The position numbers were made by a program, and so were the translations under genes. Shown in pieces: positions 52,225-61,141 of a stretch of DNA of 64,000 bases. The DNA comes from Myxococcales bacterium (GTDB taxonomy: Bacteria > Myxococcota_A > Polyangia > Haliangiales > Haliangiaceae), in contig JADKKI010000002.1 in the NCBI GenBank assembly GCA_016720595.1, positions 124,001 to 188,000 of the forward strand, written 5' to 3'. The notes below the pieces were generated by a model. It was not told where the DNA came from. It did not search any database and saw nothing but the letters and a program-made list of their open reading frames with translations. Each line of letters begins with the position of its first letter. The first letter of the stretch is position 1.

Positions 52225-54404
52225 TTCGACTGGATCGCAGGCGGCGGGACCTGGGCCTGCGGCGCCACCTTGGGCGCCATCTGGGCATCCCCTTGTGGTT
52301 TCGCGTTGTTAGACTTTGGCTGCTGGGGTGGCGGGTTCGCCTGCTGGGGCGGCGGGTTCGCTTGCTGGGCCGGCGCGTTGGGCTCGGGATCGGGCAACGC
52401 CTGTTGCTTTCCGCCCTTGGTCGGCGCGGTCTTGGTGAGCGACTGGACCGGGGCGGCCTTGCTCGGCTTGACCTTGTTCGACGTCTGGATGTCGACCGGC
52501 GGTGCGGGCTTCTTCTGCGGCGCCTTGGTGTTCTGCGGCTTCGTGTTCTGGGCCTTCTGATTCAGGTCGTCGAGCTGCTTGGTGTCGATCGGCGGCTCGG
52601 GCACCGTCCGCTGTGCGCCCGAGTCTTTCTTGCCGGCGTCGTAGCTGTTGTCGAGCGAGTCGTTGATGTTCGACTTCGACAGGTTCGACTTCGAGAGGTC
52701 TGGGCGGCCGACCGGCGCCATCGTCTCCCGTGCGTCGGTGAGGCCGCGATCCATGCGGGTCAGCGCCTGCGCGGCCTCGAGCTCCGACGACACGATCACG
52801 CAGTGGCCTTCCTTGAAGTCCACACCGACCCGCTCGCGCCGCAGGACCAGGCCATCGGTCTGCGGATCGTACTGGTACTCGAGCTTGTGCGGGATGTGGC
52901 ACGCCGGGTCGTACGGCGCGCGTTGATCCACCACCTCCTCGGTGGCACCGAACGCCACTCCCCCCTCGCTCGGCAGCAGCTCGTAGTGGCGGAAGAACTC
53001 CGGCTTGCCACCCACGCGATCGAGCTTGGAGACCTCGACCCGCTCGCCGGATCGCTTGAACTGGCGAAGCTCCCTGCTCGGCAGCAGCCACACGCCCTCG
53101 AAGCCGACGATCGGCGCGAGCTGGAACACCGGCAGTGTGCTGTCGGTGTCGGGCGCGAGTCCCCGGTGACGCGCGCTCGCGTACCCCGGCTTGCGGACCT
53201 CGAACGCGAGCTCCGCGCCGGGTGACAGATCGAGCGTCGCCGGGGTGCGCCCGATGAACTCGTTCGCGCGGTAGACGTCGGCGCCCGCCGGCACCGACAT
53301 GATCTCCACGCGCACCCGGCCGGCGATCGGTGACGCCGACGGCCGCTGGGCACCTTCCGTGGTGCTCCGCTTGTCCGCGCGAATCACCAGCACCGCGGCG
53401 ACCGAGACGCCCAGCACGCCGAGGCCCGCGGCTGCGGGGAGCCACGCCCGCCTGCTCGGCGCGTGGCGAGCGGGCTTGCTGGCAACTCCACCGGCGAGCT
53501 CGCGGAGCGCCGCCACCATCTCGCGCCCCGTCGGGAACCGCGCATCGGGATCCTTGGCCATCGCGCGCGCGACCACCGGATCGAACTTCGAGCTGGTGGC
53601 GATGCCGCCCTTGGTGGACAGCGCCGGGACCTTCGCCCGGAAGTGCTGCTCCATCATCTTCGGCAGCGTCGGCGCGGCGAACGGGAGGCTCCCGCTGAGC
53701 ATCTCGAACGCCATCACCCCGAGCGAGTACCGATCCGAGGCAGGCCCTGCCCCATCCGCACTCCACTGCTCGGGGGCCATGTAGCCCGGGGTGCCGAGCC
53801 ACGTGCCCTGACCGGTCAGCATCGAGGCCGGCGGCGCGGTGTCATCGAGCGACAGCAGCTTGGCCAGCCCGAAATCGAGCACGAAGACCTTGTTCCCGGC
53901 CCCGAGCATCACGTTGTCGGGCTTGAGATCGCGGTGCACCACACCGCGCGTGTGGGCGGCATCGAGCGCACCGGCGATCTGGTCGAGGATCTCGAGTGCG
54001 GTCGCGATCTCGAGCGGCCCCTCCGAGAGCGCCTTGCGCAGGGACCGGCCCTCCACGAGGTCCATCACCAGGTAGAGGCGCCCGTCGTCGAGCCGCCCGA
54101 ACGAGAAGATGTCGATCACGTTCGGGTGATCGATCTGGTTGACCGCGCGCGCCTCGCGCTTGAACCGCTCCGCGCCGTCCTTGCTCGCCGCGACCTCCTG
54201 CTTGAGGATCTTGATCGCGACCTTCTTGCCGATCACCGGCTGCACGCCGGCATACACCTCGCCCATCGCCCCAGCCCCGAGGAACCGATCGATCACGTAC
54301 TCCCCGACCGGCGTCCCCGGCGCAAGGCGCTCGCCCGCCTGGGTGTCCTGCTTGGGGGCGGACACCAGGGTTGGGCTATGCGCGAGCGGGCTGCTCTCCG
54401 CCAT
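52221..54404 (-). CDS. Transmembrane Ser/Thr protein kinase with PEGA domain
   Basis: The product is 727 residues. The kinase domain spans about 34-300: FLGAGAMGEVYAGVQ, Lys65 in VAIK, VVHRDLKPDNVML, FVLDFGLAK and GTPGYMAPEQWSA. A membrane helix lies at about 328-348 (LPAAAGLGVLGVSVAAVLVI). It is followed by a clear PEGA domain (VRVEIMSVPAGADVYRANEF, then TPATLDLSPG), a beta-rich region of about 130 residues and a long Asn/Gln/Pro/Lys-rich tail with LSKSN and QANPPPQ duplications. It starts 6 nt after the thioredoxin gene and overlaps the J-like gene by 4 nt, making it the pivot between an envelope-redox trio and a chaperone pair. Its extracytoplasmic tail could sense or bind a cell-wall or protein ligand. 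Confidence 0.92.
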   Translation of the reverse strand: MAESSPLAHSPTLVSAPKQDTQAGERLAPGTPVGEYVIDRFLGAGAMGEVYAGVQPVIGKKVAIKILKQEVAASKDGAERFKREARAVNQIDHPNVIDIFSFGRLDDGRLYLVMDLVEGRSLRKALSEGPLEIATALEILDQIAGALDAAHTRGVVHRDLKPDNVMLGAGNKVFVLDFGLAKLLSLDDTAPPASMLTGQGTWLGTPGYMAPEQWSADGAGPASDRYSLGVMAFEMLSGSLPFAAPTLPKMMEQHFRAKVPALSTKGGIATSSKFDPVVARAMAKDPDARFPTGREMVAALRELAGGVASKPARHAPSRRAWLPAAAGLGVLGVSVAAVLVIRADKRSTTEGAQRPSASPIAGRVRVEIMSVPAGADVYRANEFIGRTPATLDLSPGAELAFEVRKPGYASARHRGLAPDTDSTLPVFQLAPIVGFEGVWLLPSRELRQFKRSGERVEVSKLDRVGGKPEFFRHYELLPSEGGVAFGATEEVVDQRAPYDPACHIPHKLEYQYDPQTDGLVLRRERVGVDFKEGHCVIVSSELEAAQALTRMDRGLTDARETMAPVGRPDLSKSNLSKSNINDSLDNSYDAGKKDSGAQRTVPEPPIDTKQLDDLNQKAQNTKPQNTKAPQKKPAPPVDIQTSNKVKPSKAAPVQSLTKTAPTKGGKQQALPDPEPNAPAQQANPPPQQANPPPQQPKSNNAKPQGDAQMAPKVAPQAQVPPPAIQSK

Positions 54405-54410
54405 GGGCCC

Positions 54411-54965
54411 TCATCGTAGCAGTGAGACACGGCCCGGGCCGGCCGGTTTCTCCGGAGATGTCGCAGGGGGGGCGCTGGTGCCCACACCGAGGAGCCTCCG
54501 GATCAGCGTGAGCGTCTCGGGGTCGACCGCACGGACCCGACGAGCGATCCGACCACTGCGGTCGATCACCAGGAGCAGCGGGATCCGCCCGGCGCCGAGC
54601 TGGTCGGAGAACACGAGCTCCGGATCGAGGGCGATCGGATACTCGATGCCCAGGGCGCGAGCTTGCGCGAGGGCGGCGCTCGCTGATTCGCCCACGTTGA
54701 CGCCGACCACGATCAGGCCTTGGCCAGCGAACGCGGCGGCGAGCCTGCCGATCTGCGGGATCGTGCGGGTGCACTCCGCGCACCAGCTCGCCCAGAAATC
54801 GAGGACGACGACCTTCCCGCGGTAGCGCTCCGCGACGACGAACGCGGTCGAATCGGGATCCTGCAGCCGTGCCGCGGCGGGGAGCGCAACGGGCGGAGGG
54901 ATCGACGGCGCACATGCGCTCGCCAGCACGACGCCGAGCACGAGTGCGCTTCGTGCGCGGCTCAC
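54411..54965 (-). CDS. TlpA/ResA-like thioredoxin-fold lipoprotein
   Basis: The product is 184 residues. A lipoprotein signal ends in LASAC (Cys18). The thioredoxin fold shows KVVVLDFWASWCAECTRTIP with the CxxC active site as C62-A-E-C65, and GRIPLLLVIDRSGRI with the cis-Pro. It would act as a periplasm-facing thiol-disulfide oxidoreductase. The GTG at 54965 overlaps the DUF3570 stop by 4 nt. A thioredoxin gene next to DUF3570 and DUF4266 is a recurrent arrangement in my recollection, sometimes with an ApbE flavinyl transferase; no apbE is seen here. A Pro-rich C-terminus (PPATSPEKPAGPG) follows the domain. Confidence 0.86.
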   Translation of the reverse strand: MSRARSALVLGVVLASACAPSIPPPVALPAAARLQDPDSTAFVVAERYRGKVVVLDFWASWCAECTRTIPQIGRLAAAFAGQGLIVVGVNVGESASAALAQARALGIEYPIALDPELVFSDQLGAGRIPLLLVIDRSGRIARRVRAVDPETLTLIRRLLGVGTSAPPATSPEKPAGPGRVSLLR

Positions 54966-56146
54966 AGCACCCGCCCGATGCTCAGCGTCACGGCCGTGAT
55001 CCGCAGGTCGTTGCTCCGCGAGTACCGGAGGACCTCCGCGGAGGCCGACCACGCACGCAGCGGGCCCCGGCCCTTGATGCTGGTCAGCTGCAACGACCAC
55101 TCGTGGGCGCGGAACGCCGCGAGGTCCGAGTCTGCCGTCCGCGGTGCCTTGATGTCGAAGCCGGGCTCGAGCACGGTGGCGAAGAATCGCGGGCTGGTCT
55201 GATCGTGGAACCGGTACGCCGCGCGGACATACAACCAGGACGCCAGGTACTGGTACGCCGCTCCCTCGACGGTGTGGGCGTGGATCCCGAAGTCGTCGCG
55301 GTAGTACCGATAGGCGAGCCGCGCCGTCGTCCGCGTGAGGGGGACGTGCTGCGCGAGGTTCGCCGTCATCGCGTGACGTGTCCGATCGCGCGGCAGCACC
55401 TCGTCGGTGAAGTTGCCATCGGCCTTGACGACGGCGTTCCACGGCGTCTCGAGCGTGCCGTGCTGACGTGTCACGCCATAGCTGCCGTCGAGCGTGGTCG
55501 TCGGCGACAGCAGCTGGGACGCCGTGAGGCTGGCACCCACCGTCGTCCGCACCGTCTTCCCGAGGTAGTTCCCCACGTGGTCGCGGTTGTCGAACCCGTC
55601 GACGGTGACCGAGCCGCTGATCCCGATCGTCGCGTTGTCGTCCGCGAGCCGGCGGCGATAGCCGAGACCGAGCGTCCCGCCCGACAGCGGCTCTTCGAAG
55701 TGCGCCGAGATCCGCGTCGAGACGGTGCCGTGGTCGTCGATCCGGATCGCCGAACGAACGTCGATGTCGACGGCGAGGTTCCTCCGTGAGGCGGACGACG
55801 TCGCGTCCACCGCGTCCGGAGAGGCGGCGGTGATGGCATCGACCGGCACGACGATCTCGTGGGTGACTCGTGCGCTCTGCCGGACGCGGACCAACGCCGA
55901 GGGCTGGACCACGTACATCCGTTCGCTTCCCGGCACCCCGACATTGCTGGTGTCCTGCGACTGGTATCCGTGGCCACGCTGGTCGAGGTACGTGGTGCGC
56001 AGCTGGACGTCCTCGATCCGCCATCCCACGGCGTCCCCGAGGATGGCCTCGTCACTCGGCGTGCCGGGACCTCCGTCCGCCCGAGCGCTGGCGGCAACAC
56101 CGAGCATCAGCGCGACCGCGAGCGCGCCTGGCCGGCTAGTTCGCAC
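54962..56146 (-). CDS. DUF3570-family outer-membrane protein
   Basis: The product is about 394 residues from the GTG at 56146. This start places the signal peptide (RPGALAVALMLGVAASARA) at the N-terminus; the frame is open to 56224. The mature protein is a series of amphipathic beta strands with charged turns (MYVVQPSALVRVRQSARVTH, ISAHFEEPLSGGTLGLGYRR, TARLAYRYYRDDFGIHAHTV) and ends in ITAVTLSIGRVL. Order and content match DUF3570, a predicted outer-membrane beta barrel. It overlaps the DUF4266 gene by 11 nt and the thioredoxin gene by 4 nt. Substrate or cargo is unknown. Confidence 0.8.
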   Translation of the reverse strand: MRTSRPGALAVALMLGVAASARADGGPGTPSDEAILGDAVGWRIEDVQLRTTYLDQRGHGYQSQDTSNVGVPGSERMYVVQPSALVRVRQSARVTHEIVVPVDAITAASPDAVDATSSASRRNLAVDIDVRSAIRIDDHGTVSTRISAHFEEPLSGGTLGLGYRRRLADDNATIGISGSVTVDGFDNRDHVGNYLGKTVRTTVGASLTASQLLSPTTTLDGSYGVTRQHGTLETPWNAVVKADGNFTDEVLPRDRTRHAMTANLAQHVPLTRTTARLAYRYYRDDFGIHAHTVEGAAYQYLASWLYVRAAYRFHDQTSPRFFATVLEPGFDIKAPRTADSDLAAFRAHEWSLQLTSIKGRGPLRAWSASAEVLRYSRSNDLRITAVTLSIGRVL

Positions 56147-56351
56147 AGCCACATCCGCCGCCGGCCGGCTCGCCGTCGCCACCCGCGGCGCCCTCGCGCG
56201 TGCCGTGGACCTTCGCATGGGCACGATCCCGGAGGACGTCCTCGTCAGGCTGCATCGTCGGGTCGGCCAGGTGCTCGCGGCGGTTGCGAGGCACGATCCG
56301 GCACGCGGAGACCGCGAGGATCGCGATCAACAGGAGCGCGCGGTACTTCAT
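56136..56351 (-). CDS. DUF4266-family small lipoprotein
   Basis: The product is 71 residues. Its lipoprotein signal is MKYRALLLIAILAVSAC (Cys17). The short mature part has the DUF4266 signature HLADPTMQPDEDVL, then TREGAAGG and a Gly-rich tail ending in GGGCGCAN. The terminal C-G-C is a likely metal or disulfide site, and a substrate for the neighbouring thioredoxin. The start at 56351 has AGGA about 9 nt upstream; ATG 56360 is an alternative. It is the first gene of the six-gene block ending in the Hsp70 gene and is divergent from the metX-hom fusion. Confidence 0.8.
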   Translation of the reverse strand: MKYRALLLIAILAVSACRIVPRNRREHLADPTMQPDEDVLRDRAHAKVHGTREGAAGGDGEPAGGGCGCAN

Positions 56352-56457
56352 CGCACGCATCCTACGCCGCGCCGTCTGGCGGTCCTGCGACGGCCCGCCA
56401 AGGACGACCGTGGATCGGCCTGACGCCGCGCCAAAACTGATCTAGCATCCCGGACGC

Positions 56458-58785
56458 ATGTCCGCGATAGCAGCCCTGCCCGCGACCGGGTCGCCGTATC
56501 ACCCGCGCCGCCAAGAGGTCCGCCGCGCGGAGATGGTCGTCGAGGGGCACGCGCTCGCGAACGTCGTCCTCGGCGGCTACGTCCTCGGGCCCGCGCTCGG
56601 CACCGCGCCGGTGGTGATCATCGTCGGCGGGATCACGGCATCCCCGTTCCCGTTCGGAGATGCCGCCACCGCGACGGATCCGTGGTGGCCGGCGCTCCAC
56701 GGCGCCGAGTTGATCGATCCGACCACGATGACCGTGCTGTGCCCGTGCTGGCCCGGGAATGGTTCGACCTGGGAAGGGTTCGACGACGGCGCCATCCCTG
56801 CCCTGTCGGCGCTCGGCCTCGCAGATCTGATCGCCGCGTGGCTCGAAGGCCTCGGCTGCACCACGCCCGCGACCTACCTCGGCGCGAGCCTCGGCGGCCT
56901 CGTCGGCATCGCGTTCGCGGCGCGGCACCCGAACCGGTGTGCGCGACTCGTCACGATCAGCGCCGGCCTCCGTCCGGACGGCTGGGGCACCGCCACCCGC
57001 CACCTCCAGCGGGAGCTGGTGAAGGATGGGCAGCGCTCCGGCGACGTCGCCACCGGGATGGCGCGCGCCCGCCAGCTCGGGATGCTGACGTATCGCGGTC
57101 GTGACGAGCTCGACACGCGATTCGGCGTGCTGGTGCCCGGTCTCGCGCTGCCACCCGTCGCGGCGTACCTCGATCACCACGGTGCGCGGTTCGCCGCGAA
57201 GTTCCCGGTGCGGACGTTCCTCCTGCTCAGCGAGGCGATCGACCGGTGTCGGTTCGGCGCCGATCCGATCGCCGTGCGCGCCGAGCTCGCGCGCGTCACC
57301 GCCGAGGTGGTGGTGATCGGCGTGCCCGGTGATCTGCTGTTCCCGTATCACCTGCAGCACGAGCTGTATCGCGAGCTCCAGGCCGTGGGCGCGACCTGCT
57401 CGCTGTGGAAGCTCGATTCGGAGTTCGGTCACGATGCGTTCCTCGCGGATCAGGATCGGCTCGCCAGCCTGCTCCGCGATGCCGGTGTGTTCGCGAAGAC
57501 CACGCCGAAGGCCCGGTTCGAGGGCGTGGGTGCGCGTCCGCTCCGCGAGATCCGGATCGGGATGATCGGATGCGGCGTGGTGGGCGGCGGCGTCCTCGAG
57601 CTACTCGATCGCCAGGCCAGCGCGTGTGCCGAGCGCTACGGCGTACGGTTCCGGGTCACCCGCCTCGCCGTGCGCGATCCGAGCAAGCCGCGCGGCGCGC
57701 TGGCGGCCGGCATCCCGGTCACCACCCGGCCCCTCGAGCTGGTCGCCGATCCGGAGGTCGACGTGATCGTCGAGGTCGCCGGCGGTCACGCAGTCGAGCC
57801 CGCCGTCACGGCCGCGCTCGCGGCCGGCAAGCCGGTGGTCACCGCGAACAAGGCGCTGCTCGCGAAGAAGCTCGCCGAGCTCGGCGTGCTCGCGCAGCGC
57901 ACCGGCACGCCGCTCCTGTGCGAGGCCGCGGCCGCGGCGGCGATCCCGATCATCCGGCACCTCTCGCACCGCGCCGACGAGGTCGACAGCCTGATGGCGA
58001 TCGTCAACGGCACCTGCAACTACATCATCACGCGCATGGAGCAGGAGGAGCTCACGCTCGATCAGGCGATCGTCGAGGCGCAGGCCAAGGGCTTCGCGGA
58101 GGCCGATCCGTCGGCCGATCTGCTCGGGCTCGACGCCGCCGCGAAGCTCTCGATCCTCGCGTATCGCGCGTTCGGCGCCTGGATCCCACCGGACGCCCTG
58201 AGTGTGCGCGGCATCGGCGAGCTGTGGCCCGCCGACTGTGATCTCGCGCTCGCGATGGGGTTCCGGATCCGGCTGATCGCGCACGCCGCGCGCTCCTCGA
58301 CGGGCCTGGTCGCCGCGGTCGAGCCCTTGCTGCTCCCCGAGTGGCACCTGCTCGCCTCGGTCGAGGAGGAGTACAACGCCGTCTACCTGAGAAACGCCGC
58401 CTCCGGAGACCTCAGCCTGTTCGGCAAGGGCGCGGGCGCGCTCCCCACCGCGACGGCCGTGCTCGGCGACCTCATCGATCTCGCGCAGGACAACTCCGTG
58501 CAGTGGCCCGAGCCTCGTCGCGTGACGCCGGTGGCGCAGCCCGCGCGCCGACACTACGTGCGCGTGACCGCAGAGCCGCACCCAGGGCTGCAGCGCAAGA
58601 TCGACTCGCTGATCCGCCGGGGCGGGCTCAGCGTGCAGAACCACGCTTCGCGCGGCGAGCCGCTGGTCGCGCACCACGGCTTCGTGATCTCGCCGAGCGA
58701 TGACGCACAGATCATCACCGTGGTCGAACAGCTCCGCGAGCTCGGTCGCGTGGAGCAGACCCTCTGGCTCGGGATCTCCGAATGA
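56458..58785 (+). CDS. Homoserine O-acetyltransferase (MetX-like) / homoserine dehydrogenase fusion
   Basis: The product is 775 residues in one frame. Residues 1-345 form an alpha/beta hydrolase of the MetX type: VGGITAS (oxyanion region), nucleophile Ser144 in LGASLGG, Asp292 in GVPGDLLFP and His325 in FGHDAFLAD. Residues about 363-690 are homoserine dehydrogenase: GMIGCGVVGGGVLELL (NAD(P) loop), VVTANKALLAKK (catalytic Lys), NGTCNYI and FAEADPSADLLGLDAAAK. Residues about 700-775 look like an ACT domain (YVRVTAEPHPGLQRKIDSLI), suggesting amino-acid feedback. It would convert aspartate semialdehyde to homoserine and then to O-acetylhomoserine, with the domains in reverse reaction order. The PLP enzyme that follows overlaps by 4 nt. 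Confidence 0.9.
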   Translation: MSAIAALPATGSPYHPRRQEVRRAEMVVEGHALANVVLGGYVLGPALGTAPVVIIVGGITASPFPFGDAATATDPWWPALHGAELIDPTTMTVLCPCWPGNGSTWEGFDDGAIPALSALGLADLIAAWLEGLGCTTPATYLGASLGGLVGIAFAARHPNRCARLVTISAGLRPDGWGTATRHLQRELVKDGQRSGDVATGMARARQLGMLTYRGRDELDTRFGVLVPGLALPPVAAYLDHHGARFAAKFPVRTFLLLSEAIDRCRFGADPIAVRAELARVTAEVVVIGVPGDLLFPYHLQHELYRELQAVGATCSLWKLDSEFGHDAFLADQDRLASLLRDAGVFAKTTPKARFEGVGARPLREIRIGMIGCGVVGGGVLELLDRQASACAERYGVRFRVTRLAVRDPSKPRGALAAGIPVTTRPLELVADPEVDVIVEVAGGHAVEPAVTAALAAGKPVVTANKALLAKKLAELGVLAQRTGTPLLCEAAAAAAIPIIRHLSHRADEVDSLMAIVNGTCNYIITRMEQEELTLDQAIVEAQAKGFAEADPSADLLGLDAAAKLSILAYRAFGAWIPPDALSVRGIGELWPADCDLALAMGFRIRLIAHAARSSTGLVAAVEPLLLPEWHLLASVEEEYNAVYLRNAASGDLSLFGKGAGALPTATAVLGDLIDLAQDNSVQWPEPRRVTPVAQPARRHYVRVTAEPHPGLQRKIDSLIRRGGLSVQNHASRGEPLVAHHGFVISPSDDAQIITVVEQLRELGRVEQTLWLGISE

Positions 58786-60125
58786 AGGCGTGGCTCGATC
58801 CGGCCACCTGCCCCGAGGAGCGGCCGCCGCTCGCCGCCATGAGCGCGGCGACCCGCGAGCTGCACGAGGCGCTCGATGCGCACGCGCGCGCCGAGGGCGT
58901 GGCGTGGCTCCACCCCGAGCGCCGCACGATCCAGCGCGACCTCCTCGGCTCTCCCAACGTCGTCGCCTGGCAGGAGGCCAAGGCCGCGTTCCTGATCGCC
59001 GGCGACGGCGCATGGTCCGAGCTCCCGCACCTCTACGCCCGCTATGGCACCCCGGGCACCACGGAGCTGATCCAGGCGCTGCGCGGGATCGAAGGCGCGA
59101 CGTGCGCGGTCGTCACCGATTGCGGGATGCAGGCCACGGCGCTGGTCGCCGATGCGCTGCTCACTCCGCACACGCACGCGGTCGTGCTCCGGCAGATCTA
59201 CAACAAGGCGCGGACGTACTTCGAGTGGGTCGCCAAGCGCGTCGGGGCGACCTTGACGTTCGTCGATGACGGCGATCTACCGGGGGTCGCGGCGGCGATC
59301 CGGCCCGAGACCCGCTTCGTGTTCGCCGAGACGTTCACCAATCCACTGATGCGCGCGCAAGACATCGCCGGGCTCAAGCGCGCATGCGGGCGCGCGAAGC
59401 TCGTCGTCGACGGAACGATCGCCACGCCGTGGGCGTTCCGTCAGCCCCTGCTCGCCCAGGGCGCGGACGTGGTGGTCGGCAGCTTGACCAAGGCGCTCGG
59501 CGGCCAGGACACCGCGCTCGGCGGCTACGTCGCCACCAACGACACCGAGCTCGGCAACCAGCTGATGGACCTGATCGCGATGCGCGGTGGGATCCTCGAC
59601 GACGAGCGTGCCCGACGGATCGCCGCCGGGCTGCCCGCCGCCGCCCTGGCCCATGCGCGCCGGTGCGCCTCGGCCGCCCGGATTGCCACGTTCCTCGCGC
59701 ACCATCCTGGGATCGAGCGCGTGTTCCACCCATCGCTCCCCGATCACCCAGACGCCGCCGTGATCGCGCGCGACTACGTGCGCCACGGCGCGATCGTGTC
59801 GTTTCGCGTGCGCGACGCGGACGAGCTCGGCCATCGCCACTTCGCGGACGTGCTCGTGTCGTGCGGCGTGCCTCGCTATGCACTGTCGTTCGATGGGCTC
59901 CCGACCAAGGTCAACCATCACAAGACGGTCTCGGAGTACTTCACGCCCGCAGATCAGGTCGCGCGTGCAGGCATCGATCGGCTGATCCGCCTCGGCGTGG
60001 GCATCGAGGAGCCGGACGACGTGATCGCCTGCCTCAACTGGACGCTCCATCACGCCGCACGCGTGACCACGGCGGAGCTCGACGCCTGGCGGGCGCAGCG
60101 CGCGCTCGAGCTCGGGCTGCGCTGA
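58782..60125 (+). CDS. PLP-dependent trans-sulfuration enzyme (cystathionine gamma-synthase / O-acetylhomoserine sulfhydrylase family)
   Basis: The product is 447 residues of the Cys/Met metabolism PLP family. YARYGTPGTTELIQALRGIEG holds the conserved Tyr-Arg phosphate contacts. DCGMQATALVADALL is the loop that stacks on PLP, LVVDGTIATPWAF has the pyridine-N Asp210, and VVGSLTKALGGQDTALGG has Schiff-base Lys237. It is fused translationally (ATGA overlap) to the MetX/homoserine dehydrogenase gene, so its substrate is probably O-acetylhomoserine. The product is cystathionine or homocysteine; sequence alone does not decide between MetB and MetY. The first 80 residues are longer and more diverged than in the typical enzyme. 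Confidence 0.88.
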   Translation: MKAWLDPATCPEERPPLAAMSAATRELHEALDAHARAEGVAWLHPERRTIQRDLLGSPNVVAWQEAKAAFLIAGDGAWSELPHLYARYGTPGTTELIQALRGIEGATCAVVTDCGMQATALVADALLTPHTHAVVLRQIYNKARTYFEWVAKRVGATLTFVDDGDLPGVAAAIRPETRFVFAETFTNPLMRAQDIAGLKRACGRAKLVVDGTIATPWAFRQPLLAQGADVVVGSLTKALGGQDTALGGYVATNDTELGNQLMDLIAMRGGILDDERARRIAAGLPAAALAHARRCASAARIATFLAHHPGIERVFHPSLPDHPDAAVIARDYVRHGAIVSFRVRDADELGHRHFADVLVSCGVPRYALSFDGLPTKVNHHKTVSEYFTPADQVARAGIDRLIRLGVGIEEPDDVIACLNWTLHHAARVTTAELDAWRAQRALELGLR

Positions 60126-60139
60126 CCGCACGGTCCGCG

Positions 60140-61141
60140 TCAGGGCGCGAGGCGCGCGATCGCCGCGGTGGCCTGGGGCGCACGAGGCGAGCTCGGGAAC
60201 CGTTCGAGGAGCGCCCGATACCGCCGCACCGCACCGGCCGCGTCGTGATCTCGCTCGCTCGCGATCGCGCTCCAGTACAGCGCGTCCTCGGCGACCACGT
60301 CGTCGGTGGCGAGCTCGAAGGCCGCGATCGCGTCGGCGTTGTGCCCGGCGCGCAGCGCCTCCCAGCCGGTGCGGAACGCCGCGAGCGAATCCTCGCGGCT
60401 CGCGTTGCGATCCCAGGTCATGCCGGCCTCGATCACCACGCGCTTGCCGGCGACCGTGATCTCCGCCGAGCCGGCGAACACCGAGACCTGCGCGATCACG
60501 CCGCGCTTTGCCACCACCTGGATCCGCCCGCCGCGAACCCCGACCGCCGTATCACCGGTGACGACGGTCGCCGGCCGCGTGCCCACGGTGTCGATCGTCA
60601 GCTCGCCCCGGGTGAGCGTCACCAGATCGCGCTCGCCCTGCCCGTCGCGCGCGAACTCGCCGCTACCGCCGACGCGCGCCTTCGCGAGCTGCGCGGGTGC
60701 GCGCGCCGGCTCGATCGGCACGGGGGCCGGCGACTCCGGCGTCACGCGCGCGGGCTGTGGGATCGGCGTGATCTGGGGTCGCGGCGGAGCCAGCGGTGTG
60801 GGCGTGGCGATCGGCTGGGCGGTGGGTGTGTGGCGGCCGGGCACGAACGCGATGGTCAGGGCGATCGCCGCCACGGCGAGGCCGATCGCCACGAGTGGGA
60901 ACAGCCTGCCGCGCCGCGGCCGCGCCGGCAGCTGGTCCGCCCGCGCGAGGATCTCCGCGGCGAGCGCCTCTCGGTGTGCTCGCGGGAGGGGTGCATCCGG
61001 AAGCTGCTGCACGAGGACCCGCATTGCCCGCTGATCCTCGAGAGCCGCCTGACACGCCGTACAGCCTGCTGCGTGCGCGAGGATCACGGCGTCATCCGAG
61101 CTCACCGCCTCGGCGAGCGTCTCGGGTGCTGGACACTTCAC
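60140..61141 (-). CDS. FecR-like anti-sigma factor with zinc finger and C-terminal helical repeats
   Basis: The product is 333 residues. The cytoplasmic N-terminus has an anti-sigma zinc-finger-like H-x3-C-x2-C (LAHAAGCTACQAAL). A membrane helix lies at about 81-100 (LVAIGLAVAAIALTIAF), followed by a Pro/Ala-rich linker. A FecR-type beta domain (LVTLTRGELTIDTVG, then VVAKRGVIAQVSVFAGSAEI, VIEAGMTW) precedes a TPR-like C-terminus (ALYWSAIASERDHDAAGAVR). This resembles periplasmic FecR regulators that relay outer-membrane signals. The GTG at 61141 overlaps the sigma stop by 4 nt. It converges on the PLP enzyme gene with a 14-nt gap. Confidence 0.82.
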   Translation of the reverse strand: MKCPAPETLAEAVSSDDAVILAHAAGCTACQAALEDQRAMRVLVQQLPDAPLPRAHREALAAEILARADQLPARPRRGRLFPLVAIGLAVAAIALTIAFVPGRHTPTAQPIATPTPLAPPRPQITPIPQPARVTPESPAPVPIEPARAPAQLAKARVGGSGEFARDGQGERDLVTLTRGELTIDTVGTRPATVVTGDTAVGVRGGRIQVVAKRGVIAQVSVFAGSAEITVAGKRVVIEAGMTWDRNASREDSLAAFRTGWEALRAGHNADAIAAFELATDDVVAEDALYWSAIASERDHDAAGAVRRYRALLERFPSSPRAPQATAAIARLAP

